A stretch of DNA of 16,567 nt from DAOTUB01 sp034437455 (lineage in GTDB: Bacteria; Chloroflexota; Anaerolineae; B4-G1): assembly GCA_034437455.1 (NCBI GenBank), contig DAOTUB010000367.1:1-16567 (forward strand). The letters run 5' to 3'. Both the position numbers and the translations under genes were made by a program. Shown one piece after another: positions 1 through 6,740 of the stretch. The notes beneath the pieces were generated by a model that saw only the letters and a program-made list of their open reading frames with translations, was not told the DNA's origin and ran no database searches. Each line of letters opens with the position of its first letter. Within the stretch, counting starts at the first letter, position 1.

Positions 1-116
1 TTATGGCAAAACGGCATCTGACCAGCGTCCTTTTGGCACTCAAACGCGATGAGTGCTGGAACGGAAAGCGGAACAAAAATGGAACCAATTAGGAGACATC
101 CCGGAGCCTATTTTCA

Positions 117-581
117 TCACCCCAGGTCTATGCCGAGGAAACGGTCTTCGATGTCCGCGGCTTTATTGTATGCGACGTAGACACCCAGGTATTCCGTCAT
201 CTCGCGCAAAGTCGGAGTAGCGGTCTGCTCCCAGACTCAACTCGGCATCCAATGGGCTGCGCCCTTGTGATCCTTTTTCGTAGAAGTATGGCCGCCAGAA
301 CGGTATCTTTCCAAAGATGGACAGATAGTCTCGCTTCTTTTCGCTATGATAAGACAATTCTTGACCGTCTTCCATTTGCATTGGCTCGTGTGAACATTTC
401 TGAGAGCGTATGACGAAAACAGCAACAGCAGTTTCGCGCCCAGTTTCAACATTTCCCTGAACAGCGTCCGCTCCATATGATCCGCCGTCGCTGTTTGCGC
501 TTGTTCGCCGCTGACGAAATTGATCAGCTTGTCGAGTTCTTTACGAATGTCGTGTATAATACTTTGTGAGTTGAAAGTCAT
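117..581 (-). pseudogene. ISKra4-family transposase, N-terminal remnant with two frameshifts
   Basis: The minus strand reads as the N-terminal third of an ISKra4-type transposase when three frames are joined. Frame one starts at ATG 581 behind a strong AAGGAGG site and reads through IRKELDKLINFVSGEQAQTA to LLLLF. At about 416-419 one T of a T-run appears lost, and the protein resumes as FVIRSQKCSHEPMQMEDGQE and then IFGKIPFWRPYFYEKGSQG and PLDAELSLGADRYSDFAR. Near 202-205 the frame changes again and continues EMTEYLGVYVAYNKAADIED, then RFLGIDLG, and stops at TGA 117-119. Family assignment is from memory of the conserved GEQA, SIFGK-PF-RPYFY, PLDAELSLG and EYLGVYVAY blocks. Family members run to several hundred residues, so the catalytic C-terminal part is missing. 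The remnant is about 155 codons and cannot be functional. The intact ribosome site suggests fairly recent decay. Confidence 0.8.
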
Positions 582-645
582 GGTGGCCTCCTTGAGTTGT
601 TTTGGTAAACATACTCTACAGGAGAACTGCCTGACTTTCAACTCA
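567..645. repeat. Perfect 14-bp inverted repeat around the transposase start
   Basis: TGAGTTGAAAGTCA at 567-580 is the exact reverse complement of TGACTTTCAACTCA at 632-645, with 51 bases between. The left arm includes most of the relic transposase start codon (579-581). It may be part of the IS end or an autoregulatory site. The outer IS boundary and a target duplication could not be recognised. Confidence 0.6.
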
Positions 646-732
646 AATGAAACGCACCCTTATGATTCAAGGGGGATGACTTTAATACGGTTTACAGTGA
701 TGTTGTGCTTTGCCAGGGGGGAGTATCGTCAC

Positions 733-761
733 TTGCCCCGATAGTCGGCTCGTGATATGTT
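733..761 (+). promoter_or_regulatory. Weak candidate promoter for the hydroxyacid operon
   Basis: TTGCCC (733-738), a 17-base spacer and TATGTT (756-761) lie 35 bases before the first operon start. Both boxes match the sigma-70 consensus only partly. The rest of 646-796 shows no gene. The operon ribosome site AAAGGAGG is at 783-790. Confidence 0.25.
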
Positions 762-796
762 AGTCTTGTAATAAAAACGATTAAAGGAGGAAGACG

Positions 797-1906
797 ATGC
801 CAGAGGAAACTGGATTGCGTGTGTGGGCAGCGCCGTTGAAGGATTTCTGCGTGCGTGTGCTACAAGAATTGGATGTCCCAGAGGAGGATGCTCGCATCAC
901 CACCGACGTGCTGGTGGCGGCCGATCTGCGGGGCGTGGATAGCCACGGAGTAGCCCGCCTGCGCCGCTACGTAAACGGTCTGCGAGATGGGATGATGATC
1001 GCCCAGCCCAAGGTAGGGGTAGTGACGGAGACTCCCACCACGGCGCTCGTGGACGCCGGAGCAGGATTGGGCCAACCGGTCTCGTACCGGGCGATGGAGC
1101 GGGCTATCCAGAAAGCACGAGACCTGGGAAGCGGCTTTGTGACCGTGCGCAACTCGAACCACTATGGCATCGCCGGGTACTATGCCATGATGGCCCTGAA
1201 ACACGATTGCATCGGCATCTCGATGACGAACGCCGCCGTGCTGGTCGTGCCGACCTTTGGGCGGGACGCGATGCTGGGCACCAACCCCATCGCGGTGGCG
1301 GCCCCGGCCGGCCAGGAACCGGACTTTGTGATGGATATGGCGACCAGCACCGTCCCGCGCGGCAAACTGGAGGTCTACAACCGGCTGGAAAAGCCCATCC
1401 CCTCGGGCTGGGCCACCGACGAGACCGGTGCGCCGACGACCGACACCGGGCGGGTGCTGGAAAATTTCAAGCAGCGCGCCGGCGGGGGCCTTCTTCCGCT
1501 GGGCGGGAGCGGGGAGTTACTGGGCGGTCACAAGGGATACGGCCTGTCGCTGTGGGTGGACGTCTTTTGCGCCATCCTCTCTGGCGCGGCCTACGCCAAC
1601 ACCGTCTACCCCAGGACCCCCGATGGGAAACCACTGCCCTCCAAGATCGGCCACTTTTTCGGCGCCTGGCGGGTGGATGGATTCCGGCCCGTGGACGAAT
1701 TCAAGGCGGCGATGGACGACTTGCAGCGGCGGCTCAGGGACGCTCCCAGGGCAGAGGGCCAGGACCGCATTTACGTCCACGGCGAGAAGGAGTACGAGGA
1801 GGCCAAGCTCCGTTCCAGCGAAGGCATTCCCCTCAACCCCAAGGTCGCGGCGGATTTGCGGGCGATTGGAGAGGAATTGGGGGTGAAGTATGACTTGGAG
1901 GGGTGA
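797..1906 (+). CDS. LDH2/MDH2-family NAD(P)-dependent malate/L-lactate dehydrogenase
   Basis: 369 residues, the usual length for the family (PF02615). It oxidises a 2-hydroxyacid such as L-malate, (S)-lactate, sulfolactate or ureidoglycolate with NAD(P). Visible family blocks are DLRGVDSHGVARLRRY (about 43-58), NSNHYGIAGYYA (about 119-130, with the likely active-site His at 122), GTNPIAVAAPAG, the MDMATSTVPRGK nucleotide/substrate segment, and GGHKGYGLSLWVD. This family is unrelated to classical LDH/MDH Rossmann enzymes. ATG 797 follows a strong AAAGGAGG site by 6 bases. It is the first gene of a four-gene operon; its TGA shares one base with the ATG of the racemase homologue, which suggests translational coupling. 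Substrate cannot be read from sequence. A lactate or malate role is suggested by the neighbours (LarA, GlcD/GlcF) and by the malic enzyme further on. Confidence 0.92.
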   Translation: MPEETGLRVWAAPLKDFCVRVLQELDVPEEDARITTDVLVAADLRGVDSHGVARLRRYVNGLRDGMMIAQPKVGVVTETPTTALVDAGAGLGQPVSYRAMERAIQKARDLGSGFVTVRNSNHYGIAGYYAMMALKHDCIGISMTNAAVLVVPTFGRDAMLGTNPIAVAAPAGQEPDFVMDMATSTVPRGKLEVYNRLEKPIPSGWATDETGAPTTDTGRVLENFKQRAGGGLLPLGGSGELLGGHKGYGLSLWVDVFCAILSGAAYANTVYPRTPDGKPLPSKIGHFFGAWRVDGFRPVDEFKAAMDDLQRRLRDAPRAEGQDRIYVHGEKEYEEAKLRSSEGIPLNPKVAADLRAIGEELGVKYDLEG

Positions 1907-3237
1907 TGGAGACTGATGCGACTGCGTACCGTATTCCGTACGACAAGTCTGCGATAACGTTTCAACTGCTGCCCGGCATGCGCGGCACTGTGGTCGTTTC
2001 CAAGTCGGTGGATCCCCTGGCTGATGTGGAGGCGGCCATCGCCGAGGCGCTGACACATCCCATCGACTCGCCGCCGCTCCGGGAGATGGCAAAACCCGGG
2101 GATCGCGTCTGCATCGTTTTCACCGACATCACCCGCGCCAGCCCCGATCACCTGCTCGTTCCGGCGCTCCTGCGCGAACTGGAAGCGGCGGGAGTCCGCG
2201 ACGAGGATGTCACGCTTCTCTGCGGCATCGGCATGCACCGGTCCTCCACCCCCGAGGAAAAGGTCACCAAGCTGGGCCAGGCGGTGGTCGAGCGTTACCG
2301 CGTGATTGACAACGAGCCGCAGAACCCCGACGCGTTGGTCGACTTGGGCGTCACGCCCGGCGGCGTGCCCGTCTCGGCCCACCGGGCGGCGGTGGAGGCG
2401 GACATGTTGATCGCCACCGGGATCGTTGAGCCTCACCAATACGCCGGTTACTCCGGCGGGCGCAAGACGCTGGCAGTGGGCGCGGCGGGAGAACCGCTCA
2501 TCGCCCACACCCACGGCCCGGCCTTTGTGGATCATCCCGGCACCCGATTGGGCCGCATCGAGGGAAATCCCTTTCACGAGGCCGTCACCGAGGCGGCTCG
2601 CCGCGCCAATCTGCGTTTCATTCTCAACGTGGTGCTGGACGACGAGAAGCGCGTCGTCTGCGTGAAGGCAGGGGAGCCGGTGGAGACGCACCGGCAATTA
2701 GTCGCGTTTGCCCGCTCCATCTACGAGGTGCCCATCCCTCGCCAGTACGACGTCGCCATCGGGGGCGTGGGATTTCCCAAGGACGCAAATCTATACCAGG
2801 CCAGCCGGGCGGCGTCTTATCTCTTTTTCGCGCCGACGCCGGTGGTCAAGCCGGGCGGATTCCTCATCATCCCCGCCCGCTGCGAGGAGGGCGCGGGGGA
2901 CGGCGTGGGCGAGCAGCGATTCCTCGCCGCCATGCGAGACGCGCCCGACGTCCAGTTTATTCTGGACGACGCCCGCGAGCACGGCTACCCGCCAGGCCAG
3001 CAGCGGGCTTTTGTGATGGCCAAGGTGCTGGAGGGAGCGCGCGTCATCATCGTCGGCAGCGAGACGCCAGAGGTGGTGACGGCCTGCAAGATGACGCCCG
3101 CCGCGACGATGGAGGAGGCGCTGGCGCTGACGGCCCACGAACTGGGAGAAAATCTGGATGTGTTGATCGTGCCCCACGCGCTGCTGACACTACCGGTCGT
3201 TTCCGACGCAAAGCGCGGACTGTTCCAGTCCGACTGA
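1906..3237 (+). CDS. larA: LarA-type nickel-pincer-dependent racemase (lactate racemase superfamily)
   Basis: 443 residues from ATG 1906. Residues line up with the Lactobacillus plantarum LarA active site at the right spacing: H111 (GIGMHR), H177 (EPHQYAGYSGGRK), K187 and H203 match LarA H108, H174, K184 and H200, with identical intervals of 66, 10 and 16. K184 is the lysine that binds the nickel pincer nucleotide in LarA, and DITR carries the expected arginine nearby. LarA interconverts D- and L-lactate; other superfamily members act on malate, phenyllactate or hydroxyglutarate, so the substrate here is open. The cofactor needs LarB, LarC and LarE, none of which is encoded in this window. 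ATG 1906 overlaps the preceding stop (TGATG); GTG 1903 would add one residue. A start by reinitiation is likely. The stop lies 14 bases before the next gene. Confidence 0.9.
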   Translation: METDATAYRIPYDKSAITFQLLPGMRGTVVVSKSVDPLADVEAAIAEALTHPIDSPPLREMAKPGDRVCIVFTDITRASPDHLLVPALLRELEAAGVRDEDVTLLCGIGMHRSSTPEEKVTKLGQAVVERYRVIDNEPQNPDALVDLGVTPGGVPVSAHRAAVEADMLIATGIVEPHQYAGYSGGRKTLAVGAAGEPLIAHTHGPAFVDHPGTRLGRIEGNPFHEAVTEAARRANLRFILNVVLDDEKRVVCVKAGEPVETHRQLVAFARSIYEVPIPRQYDVAIGGVGFPKDANLYQASRAASYLFFAPTPVVKPGGFLIIPARCEEGAGDGVGEQRFLAAMRDAPDVQFILDDAREHGYPPGQQRAFVMAKVLEGARVIIVGSETPEVVTACKMTPAATMEEALALTAHELGENLDVLIVPHALLTLPVVSDAKRGLFQSD

Positions 3238-3251
3238 ATCCGGAGGATTGA

Positions 3252-4454
3252 ATGACGACGAACAAAATTGAAACCTCTCCATTGAACATCGGCGCCCTCG
3301 CCGAAGAGTTGTATCTCAAGTGCATCCGCTGTGGAGAATGTCTGTCGGTCTGTCCGGTCTATCGCGAGACGCGCATCGAGACGCTATCTCCGCGCGGCAA
3401 AGTGGCCCTCTACCGCGCCGTCGGCGAGGACGCGCTGAAGGTCGGCGATGTTTATGCTGGCAAGTTCTACACCTGTTTGATGTGCGAGGCCTGCCGGGAA
3501 GTCTGTCCCAGCGGAGTCGAGTTGGATGTGATCATGAACCAGGTCCGCGCCGACCTGGCCCACAGTGACCTGATGCCTGAATCTCTGCGGCGATTGAGCG
3601 AGACCATCGTCTCCGTGGGCAACATCTCGAACGAGAACAACGAACAACGATTGGGGTGGACCGAGAATATGGAATCGGCGCCCGTCGGCCTCGATCACAG
3701 CGGGCGGGCAGAGGTGGCCTACTTTGTGGGGTGCGTATCGTCGCTCTTCCCGGCCAGTTATCGTATCCCCCAGTCATTGGTCGAGACCTTTGAAAAGGCC
3801 GGCGTGAATTACGCTCTCATAGGCGGCGACGAGCGCTGCTGCGGCTATCCGCTTTTCCTCAACGGAGAGAGTGAGCGCGCCCTGGAGATGGCGCGGCACA
3901 ACATCGAGGCGGTGAGGGCCACCGGCGCGACAAAGGTAGTGATGACCTGTCCATCCTGCTACCACATGTGGAAGCACACCTATCCAGAACTGCTCGACGA
4001 CGGATCTGCGGACGGGCTCGAGATCCTGCACGAGACCGAGATGCTGGCCGAGTTGGCCCGCACGGGCCGGCTGCGTTTCAAACCCTGGCCGGTCACCGTG
4101 ACCTACCATGATTCGTGCGACCTGGGCCGCAAGAGCGGCGTCTACGAGGCGCCGCGCCAGGTACTGCACGCCATCCCGGAACTGGAGTTGGTGGAGATGG
4201 CCGACCATCACGAGAACTCGCTGTGCTGCGGGGGCGGCGGTAACCTGGAGACCTACGATCGGGAGTTGGCCCAGGCGCTGCCCCGACGGCGGTTGAGACA
4301 GGCCCAGCACGCAGGAGCCAAGCACATCATCGTCTCTTGCCAGCAGTGCAAGCGCACTCTGCTCGGAGCTGCCCGACGCGAGAAAATCCGCATCCGCACG
4401 ATGGACCTGGCCGAGGTGGTGGCGAGACAACTTGAGGGAGGCGACGATGTTTGA
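3252..4454 (+). CDS. glcF: GlcF-like Fe-S subunit of glycolate/D-lactate oxidase
   Basis: 400 residues. Two ferredoxin-type 4Fe-4S motifs are near the N-terminus: C24-C27-C30-C34 (CIRCGECLSVCP) and C75-C78-C81-C85 (CLMCEACREVCP). Two CCG domains follow (PF02754, as in GlcF, LutA/LldE and HdrB/HdrD). The first has C161, CCG at 196-198 and CPSC at 233-236; the second has HDSCD at 286-290, CCGGGG at 325-330 and CQQC at 363-366, so every expected cysteine is present. In the glycolate/D-lactate oxidases this subunit takes electrons from the flavin subunit and passes them towards quinone. It has no membrane segment, so it is probably peripheral. A GGAGG site precedes ATG 3252. Its end overlaps the GlcD-like gene by 8 bases. 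The physiological acceptor is unknown. Confidence 0.9.
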   Translation: MTTNKIETSPLNIGALAEELYLKCIRCGECLSVCPVYRETRIETLSPRGKVALYRAVGEDALKVGDVYAGKFYTCLMCEACREVCPSGVELDVIMNQVRADLAHSDLMPESLRRLSETIVSVGNISNENNEQRLGWTENMESAPVGLDHSGRAEVAYFVGCVSSLFPASYRIPQSLVETFEKAGVNYALIGGDERCCGYPLFLNGESERALEMARHNIEAVRATGATKVVMTCPSCYHMWKHTYPELLDDGSADGLEILHETEMLAELARTGRLRFKPWPVTVTYHDSCDLGRKSGVYEAPRQVLHAIPELELVEMADHHENSLCCGGGGNLETYDRELAQALPRRRLRQAQHAGAKHIIVSCQQCKRTLLGAARREKIRIRTMDLAEVVARQLEGGDDV

Positions 4455-5829
4455 CCAAAAGATCATTGATGAGCTGAAATCCATTGTCGGCGAGCGGCAC
4501 GTGCTGACCTCGCCGGAGGATCTGGTGGCGTATTCGTACGACGCTACGTTCACCTCCGCCAGGCCCAACCTGGTCGTGTTGCCAGCCAACACCGCCGAGG
4601 TCTCCGAGATCCTCAAGGTGGCCAATCGGGAGGTGATTCCCGTGGTAACTCGCGGAATGGGGACCGGCCTGTCCGCGGGATCCATTCCTTTCGGCGGGGG
4701 CATGGTTCTCTCGCTGACCCGTATGGATCGCCTGCTGGATCTCGATCTTGACAACATGATGGCCACGGCCGAGGCGGGGATCATCACGTCGGAGTTGGCG
4801 GACGCCGTGGCCCGAGCGGGTTACTTCTATCCACCGGACCCTACCAGCGACCACTACTCCACGCTTGGCGGCAACGTCGCCTGTAACGCCGGCGGCGCGC
4901 ACTGTCTCAAGTATGGCATCACCGGCCATTACGTCATGGCGCTGGAAGTGGTGTTGGCCGATGGGCGCATCATGCGGGTGGGCGGCAAGGCGACCAAGAA
5001 CGTCACCGGCTACGATCTGGTGCATTTGTTGATCGGCTCCGAGGGCACGCTGGCCGTCATCACCGAGGTGACGGTCAGGTTCATCGCTGCGCCGGAGACT
5101 GAACGCACGGCCCAGGCGATCTTTCCCAAATTGACCGATGCCGGCCGAGCCATCAACGCCGTGCTGGCCAGCGGCGCCAATCCCTCCCTGGTGGAGATCA
5201 TGGACGAGACGGCCATCGAGAGCGTCGAGGAGTATCTCCACATCGGGTTGCCCCTCGACGTCGAGGCGATCCTGCTCATGCAAACCGACGGCGATGCAGC
5301 GGACGCGGCGCGCGGCATCGAAACCGCCGCCGAGATCTGTCGCCAGAACGGAGCCCGTGAAGTGCGCGTAGCTAACACACCACAGGAAAGCAACGAGATG
5401 TGGAGAGCGCGGAAAGCCATATCCGGTTCGCTGGGGCGCATCCGACCCAACAAACTGGGCGAGGACGTCACCGTGCCTCACAGCGCCGTTCCGGAAATGA
5501 TCGTCAGGATCAAGGAGATTTCGGCCAATTGGGATCTGCCCATCGTCATCTTTGGTCACGCCGGCGACGGCAATCTGCATCCCAACATCCTCTTCGACAA
5601 GCGCGACGAAGAGGAGTTCAAGCGGGTGAAAGGCGCGGTAGGCGATCTGTTCCGCGCAGCGGTCGAGGTAGGCGGCTCTCTCTCCGGCGAGCATGGGGTG
5701 GGTGTACTCAAGCTCCCCTATCTGGAGATGGCGCTGGGGCCGGTGGCCGTCGAGATGCAAAAGCGCATCAAGCAGGCGTGGGATCCGAACAACATCCTCA
5801 ATCCGGGAAAGATGCTGCCGGAGCCTTGA
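4447..5829 (+). CDS. glcD: GlcD-like FAD-linked 2-hydroxyacid oxidase/dehydrogenase
   Basis: 460 residues from ATG 4447, chosen because GAGGGAGG lies just upstream and the start overlaps the glcF stop by 8 bases. A TTG at 4432 is in frame but worse placed. The N-terminal half is the PF01565 FAD domain: TRGMGTGLSAGS (68-79) binds the diphosphate, STLGGNVACNAGG spans 138-150, and GSEGTLAVITEVT spans 197-209. The C-terminal half is the FAD-oxidase C domain (PF02913), with FGHAGDGNLHPN (369-380) and GEHGVGVLK (414-422) supplying the metal-binding histidines H371, H378 and H416. The ending DPNNILNPGKMLPEP is typical. Likely substrates are D-lactate, glycolate or another 2-hydroxyacid, with electrons going to the Fe-S partner. 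With a LarA homologue in the same operon, D-lactate is the most economical guess. A 121-bp mobile element abuts the stop codon. Confidence 0.92.
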   Translation: MFDQKIIDELKSIVGERHVLTSPEDLVAYSYDATFTSARPNLVVLPANTAEVSEILKVANREVIPVVTRGMGTGLSAGSIPFGGGMVLSLTRMDRLLDLDLDNMMATAEAGIITSELADAVARAGYFYPPDPTSDHYSTLGGNVACNAGGAHCLKYGITGHYVMALEVVLADGRIMRVGGKATKNVTGYDLVHLLIGSEGTLAVITEVTVRFIAAPETERTAQAIFPKLTDAGRAINAVLASGANPSLVEIMDETAIESVEEYLHIGLPLDVEAILLMQTDGDAADAARGIETAAEICRQNGAREVRVANTPQESNEMWRARKAISGSLGRIRPNKLGEDVTVPHSAVPEMIVRIKEISANWDLPIVIFGHAGDGNLHPNILFDKRDEEEFKRVKGAVGDLFRAAVEVGGSLSGEHGVGVLKLPYLEMALGPVAVEMQKRIKQAWDPNNILNPGKMLPEP

Positions 5830-5833
5830 TTTG

Positions 5834-5954
5834 CAGCAATTCCAATTATGGAAGAAAATGAGAATTGTAGCCGCGATTTCCATATCGCGCAGAATGTTTT
5901 ATGCAGCATAATGCACGCGCTATGGAAAGCGCGGCTACAAAATTGGAATTGCTG
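5834..5954 (+). mobile_element. 121-bp MITE, copy A, with 9-bp target duplication
   Basis: The element starts CAGCAATTCCAATT and ends with the reverse complement AATTGGAATTGCTG. It is flanked by exact 9-bp direct repeats CTTGATTTG at 5825-5833 and 5955-5963. No coding capacity is visible. Inside is a second inverted repeat, 5865-5889 against 5916-5940, matching at 23 of 25 positions. Each of those arms is itself a hairpin (CGCGAT/ATCGCG and CGCGCT/AGCGCG). The left target copy contains the glcD stop codon (5827-5829). The right copy supplies the TTG of the TTGACA box of the toxin-antitoxin promoter. Copy B (11786-11906) is the reverse complement of this one with 15 differences over 121 bases and no gaps. 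The transposase that moves it is not in the window and its family cannot be assigned. Confidence 0.88.
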
Positions 5955-5960
5955 CTTGAT

Positions 5961-5989
5961 TTGACAGGTGAATTTGAATGTAGTATAGT
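5961..5989 (+). promoter_or_regulatory. Strong sigma-70-type promoter of the toxin-antitoxin pair
   Basis: TTGACA (5961-5966), a 17-base spacer and TATAGT (5984-5989) form a near-consensus promoter about 47 bases before the antitoxin start. Transcription should begin near 5996, inside the candidate operator. Confidence 0.8.
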
Positions 5990-5990
5990 T

Positions 5991-6025
5991 AATGTACCGC
6001 GTTACATTCATCCTGTTAAATGTAA
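5991..6025 (+). promoter_or_regulatory. Candidate antitoxin operator with three AATGTA half-sites
   Basis: AATGTA (5991-5996) and TACATT (6003-6008) form an 18-bp palindrome around CCGCGT with one mismatched pair. A further AATGTAA at 6019-6025 pairs with TTACATT at 6002-6008. The block covers the predicted transcription start and ends just before the AAGGAG ribosome site, a usual place for autorepression by ribbon-helix-helix antitoxins. Binding is inferred, not shown. Confidence 0.55.
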
Positions 6026-6035
6026 GGAGTGAGTA

Positions 6036-6296
6036 ATGACCGTGTTGAAGAAACCGGTACAGGTCTATTTGGGCCGGAGACATCTCAATCTCTTGAGCCA
6101 GTTGGTGGAAAAGTTGAGCGTTTCGCAGGCAGAGGTATTGCGGCGCGGACTGGAATCGCTGGCGCGAGAGGTAATCCCTGCCAAAGAAGACCCGGCGTGG
6201 CAACTCATCGGGCTGGCAGGAGAAGATGCCGATCTCCCAACAGATTGGTCCGTCAATCACGATCACTACCTGGTAGAAGAACTCCAAAATGAATGA
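6036..6296 (+). CDS. Ribbon-helix-helix type antitoxin
   Basis: 86 residues. The first 50 or so fit a ribbon-helix-helix DNA-binding fold: a short basic strand (KKPVQVYLGRRHLNLLSQL) followed by helices with SVSQAEVLRRGLESLAREV. The acidic tail (GEDADLPTDW to VEELQNE) is the sort of segment that wraps a toxin. ATG 6036 follows TAAGGAG by a good distance. The gene overlaps the PIN toxin by 8 bases, the usual antitoxin-first order. It probably represses its own promoter through the AATGTA half-sites upstream and neutralises the toxin by direct binding. The exact antitoxin family is not certain. The pair sits alone between two metabolic operons, immediately after a MITE, so it is likely an acquired module. 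Confidence 0.8.
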   Translation: MTVLKKPVQVYLGRRHLNLLSQLVEKLSVSQAEVLRRGLESLAREVIPAKEDPAWQLIGLAGEDADLPTDWSVNHDHYLVEELQNE

Positions 6297-6708
6297 CCCG
6301 ATATTCGTAGACACTTCGGCCTGGATTGCGATCATCAATCCCAGAGACAAATACCACCTCGCGGCCAAAGAGTTCTACGGCGACGCCCTGACTCGGAAGA
6401 GACGGCTTCTGATTTCGAACCTCATCGTTTCCGAAACGTATACCAATTTGCTCTGGAAGTTGGGGCATCACAAAGCCATATCCTTTTTGAACATCATCGA
6501 AAAGGCATCTTCCGTTCAGTGCATCTGGTCTAACCGGGAATTGGAATCCCAGGCGCGCGACCTCCTGCGCCGCTACGACGACCAGGATTTCAGCTACACC
6601 GACGCGGTGAGTTTCGCCCTGATGCAGCAATGGGAACTCTCGGAGGTATTCGCTTTCGATTACCACTTTTCCGTCGTGGGATTTATTCAGCTCCCTTGGG
6701 GGCAATAA
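6289..6708 (+). CDS. PIN-domain ribonuclease toxin (VapC-like)
   Basis: 139 residues, the usual size of a PIN toxin. The four conserved acidic positions are visible: D8 in IFVDTSAWIA, E49 in LIVSETYTN, D105 in SYTDAVSFA and D124 in AFDYHF. These bind the metal ions used to cut RNA, commonly tRNA or rRNA in this family. The ATG lies within the antitoxin's last codons (8-base overlap), so translation is coupled to the antitoxin. The gene ends 32 bases before the start of PEP carboxykinase. Because all catalytic residues are present and the frame is open, the toxin appears functional. The RNA target cannot be predicted from sequence. Confidence 0.88.
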   Translation: MNDPIFVDTSAWIAIINPRDKYHLAAKEFYGDALTRKRRLLISNLIVSETYTNLLWKLGHHKAISFLNIIEKASSVQCIWSNRELESQARDLLRRYDDQDFSYTDAVSFALMQQWELSEVFAFDYHFSVVGFIQLPWGQ

Positions 6709-6740
6709 AGTATTTGCAAATCGTTGACAAGGAGACCAAT

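Noticed and set aside
1..116. Plus-strand protein-like fragments (MAKRHLTSVLLALKRDEC at 3 onward, then KWNQLGDIPEPIF in another frame to about 115)
   Set aside because: It reads like a frameshifted gene tail cut by the window edge, but I recognise no family and the frame must be shifted near 66-68. Too little to annotate; more sequence to the left would decide.
1771..2697. Minus-strand open frame opposite larA
   Set aside because: Antisense shadow of a gene with a verified active site; no ribosome site or family motif.
4327..5883. Long minus-strand open frame opposite glcF/glcD
   Set aside because: It is antisense to genes with clear domain motifs, has no recognisable motif itself, and is explained by GC-rich codon bias.
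5834..5954. MITE copy A (and B) as an intrinsic terminator
   Set aside because: The stems are strong and lie after stop codons, but no T-run follows any of them; the 9-bp duplications show it is a mobile element. A secondary effect on transcripts remains possible.
6630..6740. N-terminal extension of PEP carboxykinase from an upstream ATG
   Set aside because: It would overlap the toxin gene and lacks a ribosome site, whereas ATG 6741 has AAGGAG at the right distance.
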